64,000 bases of DNA from Ekhidna sp964289745 (GTDB lineage Bacteria; Bacteroidota; Bacteroidia; Cytophagales; Cyclobacteriaceae), in assembly GCA_964289745.1 (NCBI GenBank), contig CAXYMM010000001.1, positions 1,302,001 to 1,366,000 of the forward strand, in the 5' to 3' direction. The notes under the pieces are model-generated. The model had not been told where the DNA came from, ran no database searches, and saw nothing but the letters and a program-made list of their open reading frames with translations. This document shows positions 45,452-57,500 of this stretch, piece after piece. How positions within the stretch are numbered: the stretch's first letter is position 1; each line of letters opens with the position of its first letter. The translations under genes and the position numbers were made by a program.

Positions 45452-48400
45452 TGAAAGAAACAGAAATTGATATTCAAAGCCAGGAGAGCCAAGATATCGT
45501 CGATATTACCCAACTCATAAATCCATTTCCAGGGTTAAGACCTTTCGGTATGGAAGAAAGTCATCTTTTCTTTGGAAGAGAGGGACAAAGCGATGAGGTA
45601 CTCGCTAAACTTTCAGAAAATAAGTTTGTAGCCATACTCGGAACTTCGGGTAGTGGAAAATCCTCCCTAATGTATTGTGGGTTGATCCCTACTCTACACG
45701 GTGGATTTATGACCCAAGCAGGATCAAATTGGCGAATTGTGGTTACGCGACCCAGCGGCGGTCCCATTGATAATCTGGCAGAGTCTTTACTTACACTCAT
45801 AAAAAACAAGGAATATGCCAACCTCGGTAAGGAAGATAAGCTCATTCGGAAAACAATTATCAACACAGTTCTCAGAAGTAGTTCTTTGGGCTTAGTAGAA
45901 GTAATTAAACAATTAAGAGGGGAAGAAAATGAGAATATACTGATCCTGATAGACCAATTTGAAGAACTTTTCCGTTATAGAAAGTTAGAATCGGCCACAT
46001 CAGAATCAGATGAGTCGAGTGCATTTGTGAATGTGCTGCTTGAAGCAATTCATCAGCTTGACGAGCCAATCTATATCGCATTAACTATGCGCTCCGACTT
46101 TATCGGTGAGTGTGCACAGTTCCCAGACTTAACTCAACTGATTAATGACTCTCACTATCTGATTCCTCAGATGTCAAGAGATCAAAAAAGAATTGCAATT
46201 GAGGGTCCTGTAGCAGTAGGAGGAGGTAAAATAGCTCCACGTTTAACACAGCAATTGCTCAATGACGTAGGGGATAATCCGGATCAATTGCCCATTCTTC
46301 AGCATGCTTTAATGCGGACTTGGTCATATTGGGCGGACAACCGGAAGGTTGGTGAGCCAATTGATTTAAGGCATTACAATGCGATTGGAACGCTCATGGA
46401 AGCACTTTCTCAGCATGCAAATGAAGCCTTCGATTTACTTAGCAAGCGAGAAAAAGAAATTTGTGAAGTGATGTTCAAAGCTTTGACAGAACGAGGCTCT
46501 GAAAATCAAGGAATTAGGCGACCTACTAAACTATCGACTATTGCGGCGATTGCCGGAGTAAGTGAAGATGAAGTATCACGGGTAATAGAGCGGTTTCGTG
46601 AACCTGGTAGGTCTTTATTGATGCCACCTTTTGGAATAAGGCTGGAATCTGAAACGGTCGTGGATATATCTCACGAAAGTTTGATGCGAATCTGGATTCG
46701 CTTAAAACGCTGGCTGGATGAGGAATCCAAGGCAGCCGAAATCTATTTGAAGCTATCGGAAGCTGCGGAGCGGTATCAGGGAGGAAGAGCGGGTCTTTGG
46801 CAGATGCCTGACCTTCAGTTAGCACTCAACTGGCGAGTGGAGAATAAACCTACCCTTGTTTGGGGGCAGCGTTATAATCCAGCTTTTGAGCGGACGATGG
46901 TATTCCTTGAGACGTCCGATAAAGCTTACTTAACAGAACAGAGGAACAAAGAAATTCTTCAGAAACGTCAGGTGAGAAGGATACAGCTTACAGCTGTAGT
47001 TTTAACTATTGCGACACTCATTACTCTTACACTTGTAATATTCTCCTCTATCAAAGCAAATGCTGCAGAGGAAGCATTGAAGGATGCTAAAGAACAAAAA
47101 GCCCTGGCAGACAAAAATGCAATTGAGGCCAAAAAGCAAACCGATCTTGCGATCAAAGCATTAGCTGACGCACGAGAGCAGGAACAAATTGCAATAGAAG
47201 AGGCAGATAGGGCAAATTTGGCTACCGAGCGTGCAAACCGAAACCTCTTGCGTGCTCAACGAAAAGAGAAGGAAGCTAAAGAAGCAACGGAAGAGGCTCA
47301 GCAACAACAAAAAAGAGCAGAGCAGGAAAAGTTGGCAGCAGACAAGGCACGTGAGGTAGCAGATGAGGAAAGGCTAAAAGCAGAAGCTGCCACATTGAGA
47401 GCTGATAAATTAAGATATCAGGCACTGGCGCAATCCATGGCGATTAAGGCTAGTAATATTCTTCCAGAAGATCAAGATCAGGCCGAATTGAGAGCACTAG
47501 TTGCGCGTCAAGCCTATCTCTTTTACAAAGAGTATAAAGATGAAGGAAAAGACTACAATGGAGATATCTACGCGGGGGTCTATAGTGCACTTCAAGGAAT
47601 ATATGAAGTAGAATATAACGTTGAAACTCCATTGAAAGGGGACTCTGCACTCAACCAATATCAGGTAGTAAGAGACACAAAGACTACATCTACAGCAAGT
47701 GCTGTCAGGTCTGTGGTCTATTCGAATGATGGAGAGTCAATGTATTCTGCTAATTCAGATGGTGAAGTCATCAAATGGGATATTGAATCGAGAAATTATA
47801 ATGTCATTTTTCAGAACGATAACGTAGCTCGAGTGGTAAATATTAGCCCTAATGAAAATTACCTGGCATTGGGAACCGATGGCGACAGCATCTTATTGTT
47901 TAATGCGAGAAACACCTCTCAAGATCCTGTTGCAATTCAAGGTCATAAGGGGGGGTCTGTTTTTGATTTAATATTCCTGCCCGATAACTCCGGGTTTATA
48001 TCTGTAGGGAAGGATAATCGAATCATTCAAAGTAATTTTAAATCGTCAGTAGTGTTAGCCACGTCGATGGTTCGAGTCAATAAAATTGCCCTATCTCCTG
48101 ATGCGAAGACGCTGGTTGGTGGAGGATTTGATGGAAATGTATACTTGTGGGATTTAACTAATATTGGAGAGGCTCCATCTAAGTTAATCGACCTGAATCT
48201 TAGGGAAATTCAAGATGAAGAACAGCGCACAAATAATAAAATGGAAAGAAGACCAACTATTCGCTCTGTTCGCTTTAGTTCGAATGGTAAATACCTGGCA
48301 TATGGAAATGAGAAAGGAGACATTATTCTTTGGAACTTAGAGAAAAATCAACAAGAACAACCAACCCTCTCCGGCTTCAGAGCTCCCGTTACGGACCTTG

Positions 48401-48762
48401 AGTTTAGCCCGGATGATAGGCTGATTATCGGAACCTCTACAAACCGGCAGATTAGAATATGGGATATTAACAATTTATTTGACTTACCGATCATTTTAAG
48501 AGATTACAAAGCTGAGGGGGGTGAAGGCCAGGGTTGGGTTTATGATGCAGATTTTAGCCCCGATGGAAATTACTTTATAACAGCAGCAGCCGATGGTAAT
48601 ATTCGGCGCTATCCCACCAAAATAGATGACATGGCTTCTGAGATATGTTCTCACATCAAGATAGGAAATATGTCTGATAATGAATGGATTCAGTACGTAG
48701 GAGCGGATATTCCATATGAAAATACGTGTGAAGGGGCTGATAAAAAAAGAAAGAATAATTAA
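45451..48762 (+). CDS. nSTAND1 NTPase with membrane anchor, coiled coil and WD40 repeats
   Basis: A 1103-residue signalling NTPase. The ATG at 45451 is preferred to a TTG three bases earlier because it overlaps the TIR-like gene's stop. Residues ~22-480 are a STAND-type NTPase of the nSTAND1 group: NPFPGLRPFGMEESHLFFGR, P-loop GTSGSGKS at 64-71, Walker B ILILIDQFEEL around 163-173, then a winged-helix-like region. A single membrane helix lies at ~512-534 (LTAVVLTIATLITLTLVIF), followed by a long Ala/Lys/Glu/Gln coiled coil (~540-660) and at least six WD40 repeats (~740-1075; GEVIKWDI, GNVYLWDL, GDIILWNL, RQIRIWDI, DADFSPDGNYFITAAADGNI). STAND proteins switch between closed and oligomeric states on sensing a signal. 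If the NTPase is cytoplasmic, the coiled coil and propeller would face the periplasm. Confidence 0.9.
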   Translation: MKETEIDIQSQESQDIVDITQLINPFPGLRPFGMEESHLFFGREGQSDEVLAKLSENKFVAILGTSGSGKSSLMYCGLIPTLHGGFMTQAGSNWRIVVTRPSGGPIDNLAESLLTLIKNKEYANLGKEDKLIRKTIINTVLRSSSLGLVEVIKQLRGEENENILILIDQFEELFRYRKLESATSESDESSAFVNVLLEAIHQLDEPIYIALTMRSDFIGECAQFPDLTQLINDSHYLIPQMSRDQKRIAIEGPVAVGGGKIAPRLTQQLLNDVGDNPDQLPILQHALMRTWSYWADNRKVGEPIDLRHYNAIGTLMEALSQHANEAFDLLSKREKEICEVMFKALTERGSENQGIRRPTKLSTIAAIAGVSEDEVSRVIERFREPGRSLLMPPFGIRLESETVVDISHESLMRIWIRLKRWLDEESKAAEIYLKLSEAAERYQGGRAGLWQMPDLQLALNWRVENKPTLVWGQRYNPAFERTMVFLETSDKAYLTEQRNKEILQKRQVRRIQLTAVVLTIATLITLTLVIFSSIKANAAEEALKDAKEQKALADKNAIEAKKQTDLAIKALADAREQEQIAIEEADRANLATERANRNLLRAQRKEKEAKEATEEAQQQQKRAEQEKLAADKAREVADEERLKAEAATLRADKLRYQALAQSMAIKASNILPEDQDQAELRALVARQAYLFYKEYKDEGKDYNGDIYAGVYSALQGIYEVEYNVETPLKGDSALNQYQVVRDTKTTSTASAVRSVVYSNDGESMYSANSDGEVIKWDIESRNYNVIFQNDNVARVVNISPNENYLALGTDGDSILLFNARNTSQDPVAIQGHKGGSVFDLIFLPDNSGFISVGKDNRIIQSNFKSSVVLATSMVRVNKIALSPDAKTLVGGGFDGNVYLWDLTNIGEAPSKLIDLNLREIQDEEQRTNNKMERRPTIRSVRFSSNGKYLAYGNEKGDIILWNLEKNQQEQPTLSGFRAPVTDLEFSPDDRLIIGTSTNRQIRIWDINNLFDLPIILRDYKAEGGEGQGWVYDADFSPDGNYFITAAADGNIRRYPTKIDDMASEICSHIKIGNMSDNEWIQYVGADIPYENTCEGADKKRKNN

Positions 48763-48771
48763 CCCAATTGA

Positions 48772-49887
48772 ATGAAGCAACTATTATTGATTTATTCGCT
48801 ACTTTCAGTTTCTATTTCAGTTAGTGGGCAGACGGCGACAGAATGTATAAGTGCGCTCGAGGCTGCTGAAACAGCTTTTGAACAAGGAAGGCTACTCTAT
48901 ATTCTGGATAAAACACTAAATAATCAGTTTTACAGTTGCTTGGAGGAGGGTAATTTTTCTATTGAACAGAAAATTAGAGCAAGAAAGTTATTAGTTAAAG
49001 CGAATTTATTCTCAGACAATGAAGAAGAAGCGGAAAGTAAGTTGGTAGATCTTCTTGTTTTGGATAAAGAACATCAACTGAAAAAAGAAGATCCCGCAGA
49101 GCTTCACTTCCTCTATAAGAAGTTTAAAACCGAACCTATTTTCAGACTGGCTATGAAATTAGGGATAAATAGGCCTTTAATTAGTAAAAGTGAAGAATTT
49201 AATACTTTCCAATATGGAACGAAGGATTATGGAAGTAGCAATGCCGCACCTTCTTTATTGGACAATTTCAATATTGAAATTTTGATGGAAAAACATCTTT
49301 TTAAAGGGGTAGAGGTAGGTTTAGGACCGCAAATTAGATTTTTGGCGTATGGAGTAGAGGTAAAACCGAATAACCCCAGTCGGGTATTAACCTATGTTGC
49401 AATCAACAGAAGCACAATGCTAAGACTTCCTGTTTTTATTCGGTACAATAGGAATTATTCCGCCTTAAATAAGGAAGGAGCCAGGGTTAAGCTTATTCCA
49501 TATGTATATTTAGGTGCCTCTTTTGATTACACTTTAAATGCAGAATACATTAATACAAACCGATCGGGTGGAATACCCGTAACATTGCAACCCGAAAGCC
49601 GCAGTTTAACAGACCGTGATCAGGTATCCAGGCAGAACATCTCCATTTTTGGAGGAATAGGTGCAAAATTCAGACTTGGTCGTACTCAGGTTAATTTTCT
49701 CACAGTTGAATTGAGATATGAAAATGCACTTTTCAATTACATAAACCCTGATGGGCGGTGGAACAATCGTAACTCAATTTGGGATGTAATGCATGTCGAG
49801 GATGACCTAACCATCAATGCCATTTCAGTTTCAATTGGTTATACCAGGTCTTTCTATATTCCAAGGAAACGTAAAGAGTTTCGATAG
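48772..49887 (+). CDS. Exported protein with helical N-terminal part and outer-membrane beta-barrel-like C-terminal part
   Basis: A 371-residue protein with a signal peptide (MKQLLLIYSLLSVSISVSGQ). Residues ~22-125 are helical (ECISALEAAETAFEQGRL ... RARKLLVKANLFSDNEEEAE), like a short TPR-type unit preceding a barrel. From ~130 onward there are amphipathic beta strands (FRLAMKLGINRPL, VEVGLGPQIRFLAYGVEV, LIPYVYLGASFDYTL, ISIFGGIGAKFRLG, NAISVSIGYTRSFYI). It follows the STAND gene by nine bases. Helical-plus-barrel proteins of this type often accompany surface systems in Bacteroidota; I do not know a function. Confidence 0.65.
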   Translation: MKQLLLIYSLLSVSISVSGQTATECISALEAAETAFEQGRLLYILDKTLNNQFYSCLEEGNFSIEQKIRARKLLVKANLFSDNEEEAESKLVDLLVLDKEHQLKKEDPAELHFLYKKFKTEPIFRLAMKLGINRPLISKSEEFNTFQYGTKDYGSSNAAPSLLDNFNIEILMEKHLFKGVEVGLGPQIRFLAYGVEVKPNNPSRVLTYVAINRSTMLRLPVFIRYNRNYSALNKEGARVKLIPYVYLGASFDYTLNAEYINTNRSGGIPVTLQPESRSLTDRDQVSRQNISIFGGIGAKFRLGRTQVNFLTVELRYENALFNYINPDGRWNNRNSIWDVMHVEDDLTINAISVSIGYTRSFYIPRKRKEFR

Positions 49888-49890
49888 CGT

Positions 49891-51333
49891 ATGAGAAAAA
49901 TACTTTTGTGTGGTTCATTATTAGGTCTATTGGTCGCATGTCAGTTTGGGGAGAGAGACTCACCTTCACCTGATGAAGGTTTTATTAAATTTCTTGGAGA
50001 TGATATAACCTACCTACCTTCCGATATTGAGCCCATTACAATTGGTAATAGTGAAGCAGGGTACATTGTGGTAGGAAGTGCTATATCCAATCAGGGGACG
50101 AATCTCTCCATTATTTTTGCAAATGCAGGTGGTGAGATCGTTGGTCAGCCCGAAGAAGTTGAATTTCGCTTTCCGATTGTAAGAAATGAAGATGGCGTTA
50201 GCGAATCCGATTCCGTTAGTGGGTCGTTTACAGTTAATAAAATAGATGTTTTTGAACAGGGCTTTATTATAGCAGGCACTACTTCATTAACAGAAAATTC
50301 GCTGAACATTGAAAATGTAAGCATTGCCAGCATATACTACGCTTCGGCGAATGCGGAGGAAATTCGACGAATTTCTATACCGGAAACTCCAACTTCTGCT
50401 ACCGAGCTGCCTGGTTTTGTAGAAAGACTTCAAAATGGACTTAATGTTTTCGGAAATGACATTATCAGACTATCGGACGGAAACTTCCTCTTCGGGGGTA
50501 CTATTGAAGTGTCAAGGTCTCTGGATAATTCCAATTTTAACACTGATACTGATTTTTTGATTAGAAAGTATCAGATTGACGCAATAACAGGTTCGACCAC
50601 TTTACTATTTGAGGAGCTAATCGGTATTGAAGGAAGAGGGAACGATGAGCGACTCTCCAGAGTTTTTGAAAAGGAGAATGGCAATCTTATCATTATCGGG
50701 ACATCCTCAGAAAGCAGTGCTTTAGGAGAAAATAATGGAAATAATGGGACGAACGTGAAGTTCGTGGAATTATCCCCTGAAGGGAAAGAGTTGTACGGCG
50801 TAAGCTACGGATTAAAAGACCTTGATAATAATATTAACGCCATTTTTGATGAGGAGGTTGGCAATGCGATTCAAACAGAATCAGGTTTTGCCATTACTGG
50901 AACCTCTACGATATCCAGAGAAGCACAGCGTGCCTTTTTTATGAGGTTGAACGCTCAGGGTGAGTATGTCTCAGGAAATATATTGAAAAGTAATTATAAT
51001 GCTAATTTAGAAACCCGAGGGATAGGAATTGTACAGGCTGACGATAAAGATTACATTGTTTTAGGTGAGTACCTAAATTTTAGTGAATTGAATAGTGATG
51101 GAAATGCGATAAACAGAAGAGCAGGAGAGGCTCTATTTATGAAAGTGACGCAGTCAGGAAATAGAGTCTCTGAGACACACTATGGCTCTGAATTGGGCAA
51201 TGACAAAGCAATTGATGGACTGCTGTTAAGCGATAATAAAATTTTGGTTCTCGCAAACATAGATTTTGGTGCAGGGGTAGAACTGGTAAGTTTGATTAAA
51301 ACCAATGATTCAGGAAAAATAGTAGATCCATAG
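49891..51333 (+). CDS. Lipoprotein with repeated beta-propeller-like segments
   Basis: A 480-residue lipoprotein: MRKILLCGSLLGLLVAC ends in a good lipobox with Cys17. The mature part has repeated beta hairpins with glycine turns (GYIVVGSAIS, GFIIAGTTSLTE, NFLFGGTIEVS, NLIIIGTSSES, GFAITGTSTIS, DYIVLGEYLN), each about 50-70 residues apart, which suits a beta-propeller that may sit on the outer face of the outer membrane. It is three bases downstream of the barrel-protein gene. No named family recognised. Confidence 0.7.
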   Translation: MRKILLCGSLLGLLVACQFGERDSPSPDEGFIKFLGDDITYLPSDIEPITIGNSEAGYIVVGSAISNQGTNLSIIFANAGGEIVGQPEEVEFRFPIVRNEDGVSESDSVSGSFTVNKIDVFEQGFIIAGTTSLTENSLNIENVSIASIYYASANAEEIRRISIPETPTSATELPGFVERLQNGLNVFGNDIIRLSDGNFLFGGTIEVSRSLDNSNFNTDTDFLIRKYQIDAITGSTTLLFEELIGIEGRGNDERLSRVFEKENGNLIIIGTSSESSALGENNGNNGTNVKFVELSPEGKELYGVSYGLKDLDNNINAIFDEEVGNAIQTESGFAITGTSTISREAQRAFFMRLNAQGEYVSGNILKSNYNANLETRGIGIVQADDKDYIVLGEYLNFSELNSDGNAINRRAGEALFMKVTQSGNRVSETHYGSELGNDKAIDGLLLSDNKILVLANIDFGAGVELVSLIKTNDSGKIVDP

Positions 51334-51507
51334 GTTGGCATCATTTTTTGTAAAATTTTACGTGCTAATGGCATGTACTCCTCGAGTAAAATGGAGTGAA
51401 CGTTTGGAATATTCAAAATATATGACCATATTTACCACTTATTTAATATAAAAATTCTTAATTTACTTCTAGTATTAGAACGCAACCTAATTTATAGTTT
51501 AAGAAAA
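51334..51507. promoter_or_regulatory. Leader of the giant surface protein gene, with inverted repeats
   Basis: 174 bases between the lipoprotein gene and the 2432-residue protein gene. It holds a perfect 12-base palindrome GTAAAATTTTAC (51350-51361) and, 17 bases on, overlapping short inverted repeats (TACTC-CTC-GAGTA and ACTCC...GGAGT, about 51377-51402). These could be a regulator site, a weak attenuator, or mark a separate promoter for the giant gene. Confidence 0.35.
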
Positions 51508-54500
51508 ATGCTTCAACTGGCAAGAACATTATTATTAATACTTATGATGATAATCTCTTCATCGTCAGGAGTTTCTTATACTTCAACGGCTTCGGGAATT
51601 ACCGGGAAAGGTGTTGTGACGCTTGAGGGTTCTAACGGAGGTCATAGCATCCACATACCAGAACTCACAAATGTGGCTGGAGACTGGAGCCTTAACTTTG
51701 AGGGCTCAGAAGGAGCAGGGGGCACCGCCGTCTTTTCTTCTGCATTAAGACCATTGGGGGACTTTAGTGGGTTGGTTGTTGATTTTGACGCATTAAATCC
51801 TTCTGTTTCGTCCGCAAGCATCCTATCAGATACTGAAATTCAATTCACATTCAGTGAACCTGTCCGGGTAATAGGAGATGCGAAAGACCGCTTTCTCATA
51901 CTTGATGGCGCTAATACTTCAATCTCAGTTACAGCTGTAAACGACAATATAATAGGAGATAATAACGTAACATTGGAGGTATCTGGAGGTCTCCTCACTT
52001 CAGCGTTAGGTGATCTTAGGGTTACTTATGATTCTATTGGTAATACATCTACTAATATCATCGCCGATTCTACTACTGCTACTGTGAAGGAAGCAAGTGG
52101 GGGTACTGGATTTATTGATTTAGATACATCGAAGCCTTCTGTTTCGTCTGCACGCATCCTATCAGATACTGAAATTCAATTCACATTTGATGAACCCGTC
52201 CAGCTATCAAGTTCAGGAAGTTCGCCGTATGGCTTTACCATACTTGATGGCGCTAATATTTCAATCCAAGTTACAAGCGTAAGGGATGGTACAGCAAGAG
52301 ATAATAACATACTATTGGGAGTGACAAGACTCACTTCAGCGATAGGTGATCTTAGGGTTACTTATAATGGTTCGGGCGGTATCGGAGACTTTGGTGGAAA
52401 CGCCGCAAATGGAGGCGTTGTTAATATTGACAGAGATGCATCGAAGCCTTCTGTTTCGTCTGCACGCATCCTACCAAATACAAATACTGAAATTCAATTC
52501 ACATTTGATGAACCCGTCCAGCTATTATCAAGTTCAGGAAGTTTGCCGTATGGCTTTACCATACGTGATGGCACTAATACTTCAATCCAAATAACAAGCG
52601 TAGGGGATGGTACAGCAAGAGATAATAACATACTATTGGGAGTGGGAAACCTCACTTCAGTGATAGGTGATCTTAGGGTTACTTATGATGGTACTTCGGG
52701 CGGTATCGAAGACTTTGGTGGAAACACCGCAAATAGTGGCGAGGCTACTATTGATTTAGATAATTCAGTGCCTACTTTAGTTAAGGCAGATTCGATAAAC
52801 GCAACATCACTACGACTTGAATTCAGCGAAATAGTACAATTGGTGAATGCTTTTCCTGCCGTTGATTTTAGCCTTGAGGATGGAGCTGGAAATCCGATTG
52901 TGGTGAGCGTGATTAATGACATGACAGCTAATGATCTGTTCATAGAGTTGACCACCCAAGATAGATCAGGCTTCGTCGGTGATCTGGAACTGACGTACAC
53001 CTCCACAGGAAGTTCAATTCAGGATTTTGGCGGCAATTCACTTGCAGGTATTTCATCTCCCCTTGTTATAAAATTGGATAACACAGGGCCACGTTTGGTA
53101 AGTGCAGAAAAAGTTAATAATCAAAGAATTGACATCAAGTTTAATGAAAGAGGACAACTACTACCGTCCTCTCCTAGTTCTAGTACTAGTAAGGGGTTTA
53201 CGTTTACCGATGAGGCAGGAAATGATCTAACGGGAAGTCTTGTTATGGGTGGTGTGGAGGATGGTACGGCACAGGATTCCATTATTGTGGCGCATTTTAA
53301 TCCTAATTCGCTGGTCAATGCCATTGGCGATATCATTATTGATTATAATCCTACCTCAGGTCGCGTGGCAGATTTCGGAGTTCCTCCGAATGTGGCTTCA
53401 TCGGGATCTTATATTATTGACCTGAATCTTACTAAACCCCCAACCATCACAGAAAATAGCACACCCCTTCCAGATGACGATAACTTTGCTGATTTGGCCA
53501 TGTATCGAACCGACACCAATCCGTCCAGTTCAACACCTATCAACATTACACCTTCTATTCCCAATGGCACAATCGTTATATACAAAGATGCTTTACTTAC
53601 GGATATCGCAACAATTGCTAGAAACGTTGCACAACCACCTTATTCCCCAACAATTGATTCTATGATGAGCGATTATATAACTGATTGGACAGCCTCAAAC
53701 AACAAAAATGGAATTTTTACATTTTATATTGTAGAAGAGGCTAAAAGTGGAATTTCTTCTAAAAGCCCTCCTGTTCAATACAATCTGGCTTTTTTAGATA
53801 ATATTCAAACCTCAGGGCAGCAAAATTTTCGCCAATCAAATACCACTGGAACAAATATATCTTTAAATGTACCGGTGGGGCAAACCAGCGAAATTAAGGG
53901 CAACGGGCTTACAGCTAATACAGGCACACAAGCCAGGTTTGTTCCGCTAGCCGCTGGTAGTGGCAATCATCAAATCTCCATAACATTTAAAAATGATGCA
54001 GGTGTCGAGGCTACTTTTAATATATCACAACTGTTATTTAAAGTGGCCTCTACTTCCACTGTATTCGAACCAGATGCCCGTGTTGCATTTAGTAAAAAGG
54101 TAACAGACTACATTTTGAAAATAAATAAAAATCCAAATTCCTTGGACATCCTCGATAATTCTATGCTAGTAGCAGATGATCCTAACAACCGGGACTTTTT
54201 CAGTATTGAAGTATATCATATACTTAATGGAGCAATCAATGACACAATGGGTGATCCTGGAGTTTATAATAATAACGGGGGGAATATTGGACCAGAAGTT
54301 TTATTGTACAATGGAAATAAATTAACCGCTAATAGTCCAAGCCCTACTAATGGTACACCTTCATACGTTGAGAATGCATGGGAATTTAATGCAAGTGAAG
54401 CTGTAAAAACATTAGCCAAAGACAGTCAGGAAGTAGACACCTTGCTGTTTATGACACTATCAAAGCCGGATAGAGGAGCAGCGGGGCCAGGAGATCCAGT

Positions 54501-57500
54501 CCAAGCTTTTGGGGATGAAAATTCCGGGTATGCCTACTTATTTCCTGAACCGCAAGTAAAATTATCTAATCTTAATGATGTTTACTGTCAAGATGAACCT
54601 GGTTTCACAATCGAAGCAGACATCTACACATACACCAGTACGGCTACTTCCCTAGGGGGTAGAGATGAAAAAGGGGTTGCCATTCGTGATGGGTATAAAT
54701 TGCATTATAATCCAAATCAGGTTTCCAATATAAAGCCAACTGCGTTCCCATTTAATCGCGATTTCACGGCGGGAGGGGTAGGGGTAACCAATGAATTCGA
54801 TCCAGGGAAACTAGCTAGTCTGGATTTGGATAATGATACATCGACAGATGGTGGAGGATGGTATGTTATTGAATATACCTCTGAAGAGCTTACGGCCGCA
54901 AAATTACAGGTTACTGTATATGACACCTTTTTTGTGGCACCAACTATCGAGGCACCGATTTTAACCGTTCCTACTATGGGATATGAACTTAAGTCGGGTT
55001 CGTATTCTGGGCAAAAGAGTAGCAGAGACCAACCTTATATATTTGAATTCTGTGGGGGGGAGTTGATTCCATTTTTTAATATCGACAACACGAAACCTGA
55101 AAATATAGCAGATAATCAAAACGCCTATTATTGGTATTCAGGATTAACAAACAACCGGATTGGAGTTCCTACTGATTCTTTAGACCCGAGTTTAGTAATA
55201 GGTCAAAACCCCTTTAATGGAAATGGCACTTTTAATTTGTATGCTACTCGTGTTTTGAATGGTTGTCAATCGGACACCGCATTCTTACAGCTTCGAATCA
55301 TTGATGAGCCAGAAGCACCAAAAATAAGTACGACAGAAAGTTCTCCAAATCTCAGACGATTCGATAATAGTAGCTATAAAAATATCAATGTAAACGATTC
55401 AGATAATAACGGTGCAGATGAATACTATTTTGAGTATTGTGCTACGGCAAACACCAGTAGTGTAGCGTTTGATCTGTTACAAATCACCTCTAATTTGGAA
55501 GATATTCCCACAGGCAGAGAGTATATTAAGCAACGTTCGTATTTTGCGCTATATAAAGGAGACACAACACTTTTCGATACGCTGTCCTACAAACCATCCA
55601 ATGATTATAAAATTGATCTCGATTTAGATTTAGGTTTGGGCACGTCATTGATAAGTGGGTCAAATGCGAGCGATGTAGTGGAATTTGATTTTCTGATTCA
55701 GAAAGTGGTAGCGGATACTACGATCGTGCCAGGGACTACGTTTGGAGGTCAGCTGGATTTAAGTAATGGTATTGGGTTTAATGGGGGATGTCGATCAAAT
55801 GATTTTACGCAGGTTACGGTGGCCATTTATACCTACCCGAATGCGCCAGAACCTGGTTTATTCACTGGTGCCCCTCGAATAAGTAATTCAGATTTAAGTA
55901 ATATTGACACTGTTAGCTACTACATGATTGTTGGGGAAGAATTTCCAAGTATAGGGATAAATGATCCTAATGTCGCACAAAATAATGTGGCATTCGATTG
56001 GTATGCAGATAAAACCTATACCGACTCTGTCCAAACAGTAAACAGAAATGGCAATGTACTTACAGAAATTGATTTGATAAACCATCAAGCATCTACTCTT
56101 TCATCAGATGATTACCGCAAAGACGCTATTGGGGTTTACACTTATTTTGTAAGAGTTCGTACCAATATCAATAGGAATTCGGGTTTTGGTGGTTGTGAAA
56201 GTGCGCTAACACAAGTTAACGTGATCGTATACCCCGAAGCCGATGCTCCTACTCCTCTTACTTTAACTGATGATGTGAAGAGTGAGCTCTTTAGTACTAC
56301 TAATTTGATGCCCAACAAAGATACTTGCACATCCTGCTTTGATATTGAATATGATTTCTGTGTTACAGCGAGTCAGGGACTTAGTGCTGATATAAAATTC
56401 TCCACAAGTACCTCTTATAATTCTTCACCTACTATCACAAATACTAGTGCAGGAGTACCAGCGGAATCGAATGAGGTATTATGGCTTACGGCGAATCAAG
56501 AAGGCACGAATGTATTAAATTCTAACCCTGTTAACGTTGGGTTTGCAGTAACTGCAAGAAATCTTCAAATTGATAAAGAAAAGAATAGCACATTCCCGTT
56601 TGCAGTAGTTCATCGAGCTGATTTTATTGCTGGCTACAATGGGTTTGATGGGGTATTCAGTGATACTACTTTTATCAATGTAAATATCAGTACGACGCCA
56701 GAGCCGCAGTTTAGCTATTCAGGTATTACCGCAGGCAAACCTACTACCTTTGATTTGATTGACCAGACAAGTGCTGGTGCAACTGTTGATTATAATCTTG
56801 ATATTTATAATGTAACGGCTAATGGAATCAAGGGAACACTTGTTCGTTCATTTACTGGTAGTGCTGATTTAAGTGATCCATCAAGTAATGTAGAGATGAC
56901 ATTTTCAAAGGGAGGAGTCTATGAAGTAGCGCTTCTCATCACATCAAAAGCCGGATGTAACACTACGGAAACACGTAGAATAAGAATTTTAGATAGGTTA
57001 GTCCTGTCTGGCTCAAAAACTTTTTCATTTGATTCATCAGATGAGGGGTGGTTTGCCGAGTTTCGAGATAATGATGGACTCAGGGGAAGCTACGGGCAAA
57101 GAAATGCAAGAAATTCAAGTTGGCAATTTGGTTTCCCATCCGGTTCACGAATACAAACATTATCAGATGGAACTGGAAAGGCATGGACTACTACTGCTGC
57201 AATTACGGATGTGGGAGATATTACCAGGAACTCTACAGGTACTTATGTAGGTGGTGAGGAGTCTTATGTTTATTCACCTAGTTATGATATTTCCAGTATC
57301 GATGATCCAGCTATTGTAATTGAGACTTATCGAGATATTGATAATAAGGATGGTGTGGCATTTCAGCTTTCTATCGACAATGGTGAAAACTGGGTTACTT
57401 TAGGAAACTTTGATGGCACAAGAGAGCCAAATCCTTCATCAGGACGAAACTGGTACAATGAGTCCAATATACCCAGTAGGCCGGGTTCAGGTGCTGTGAA

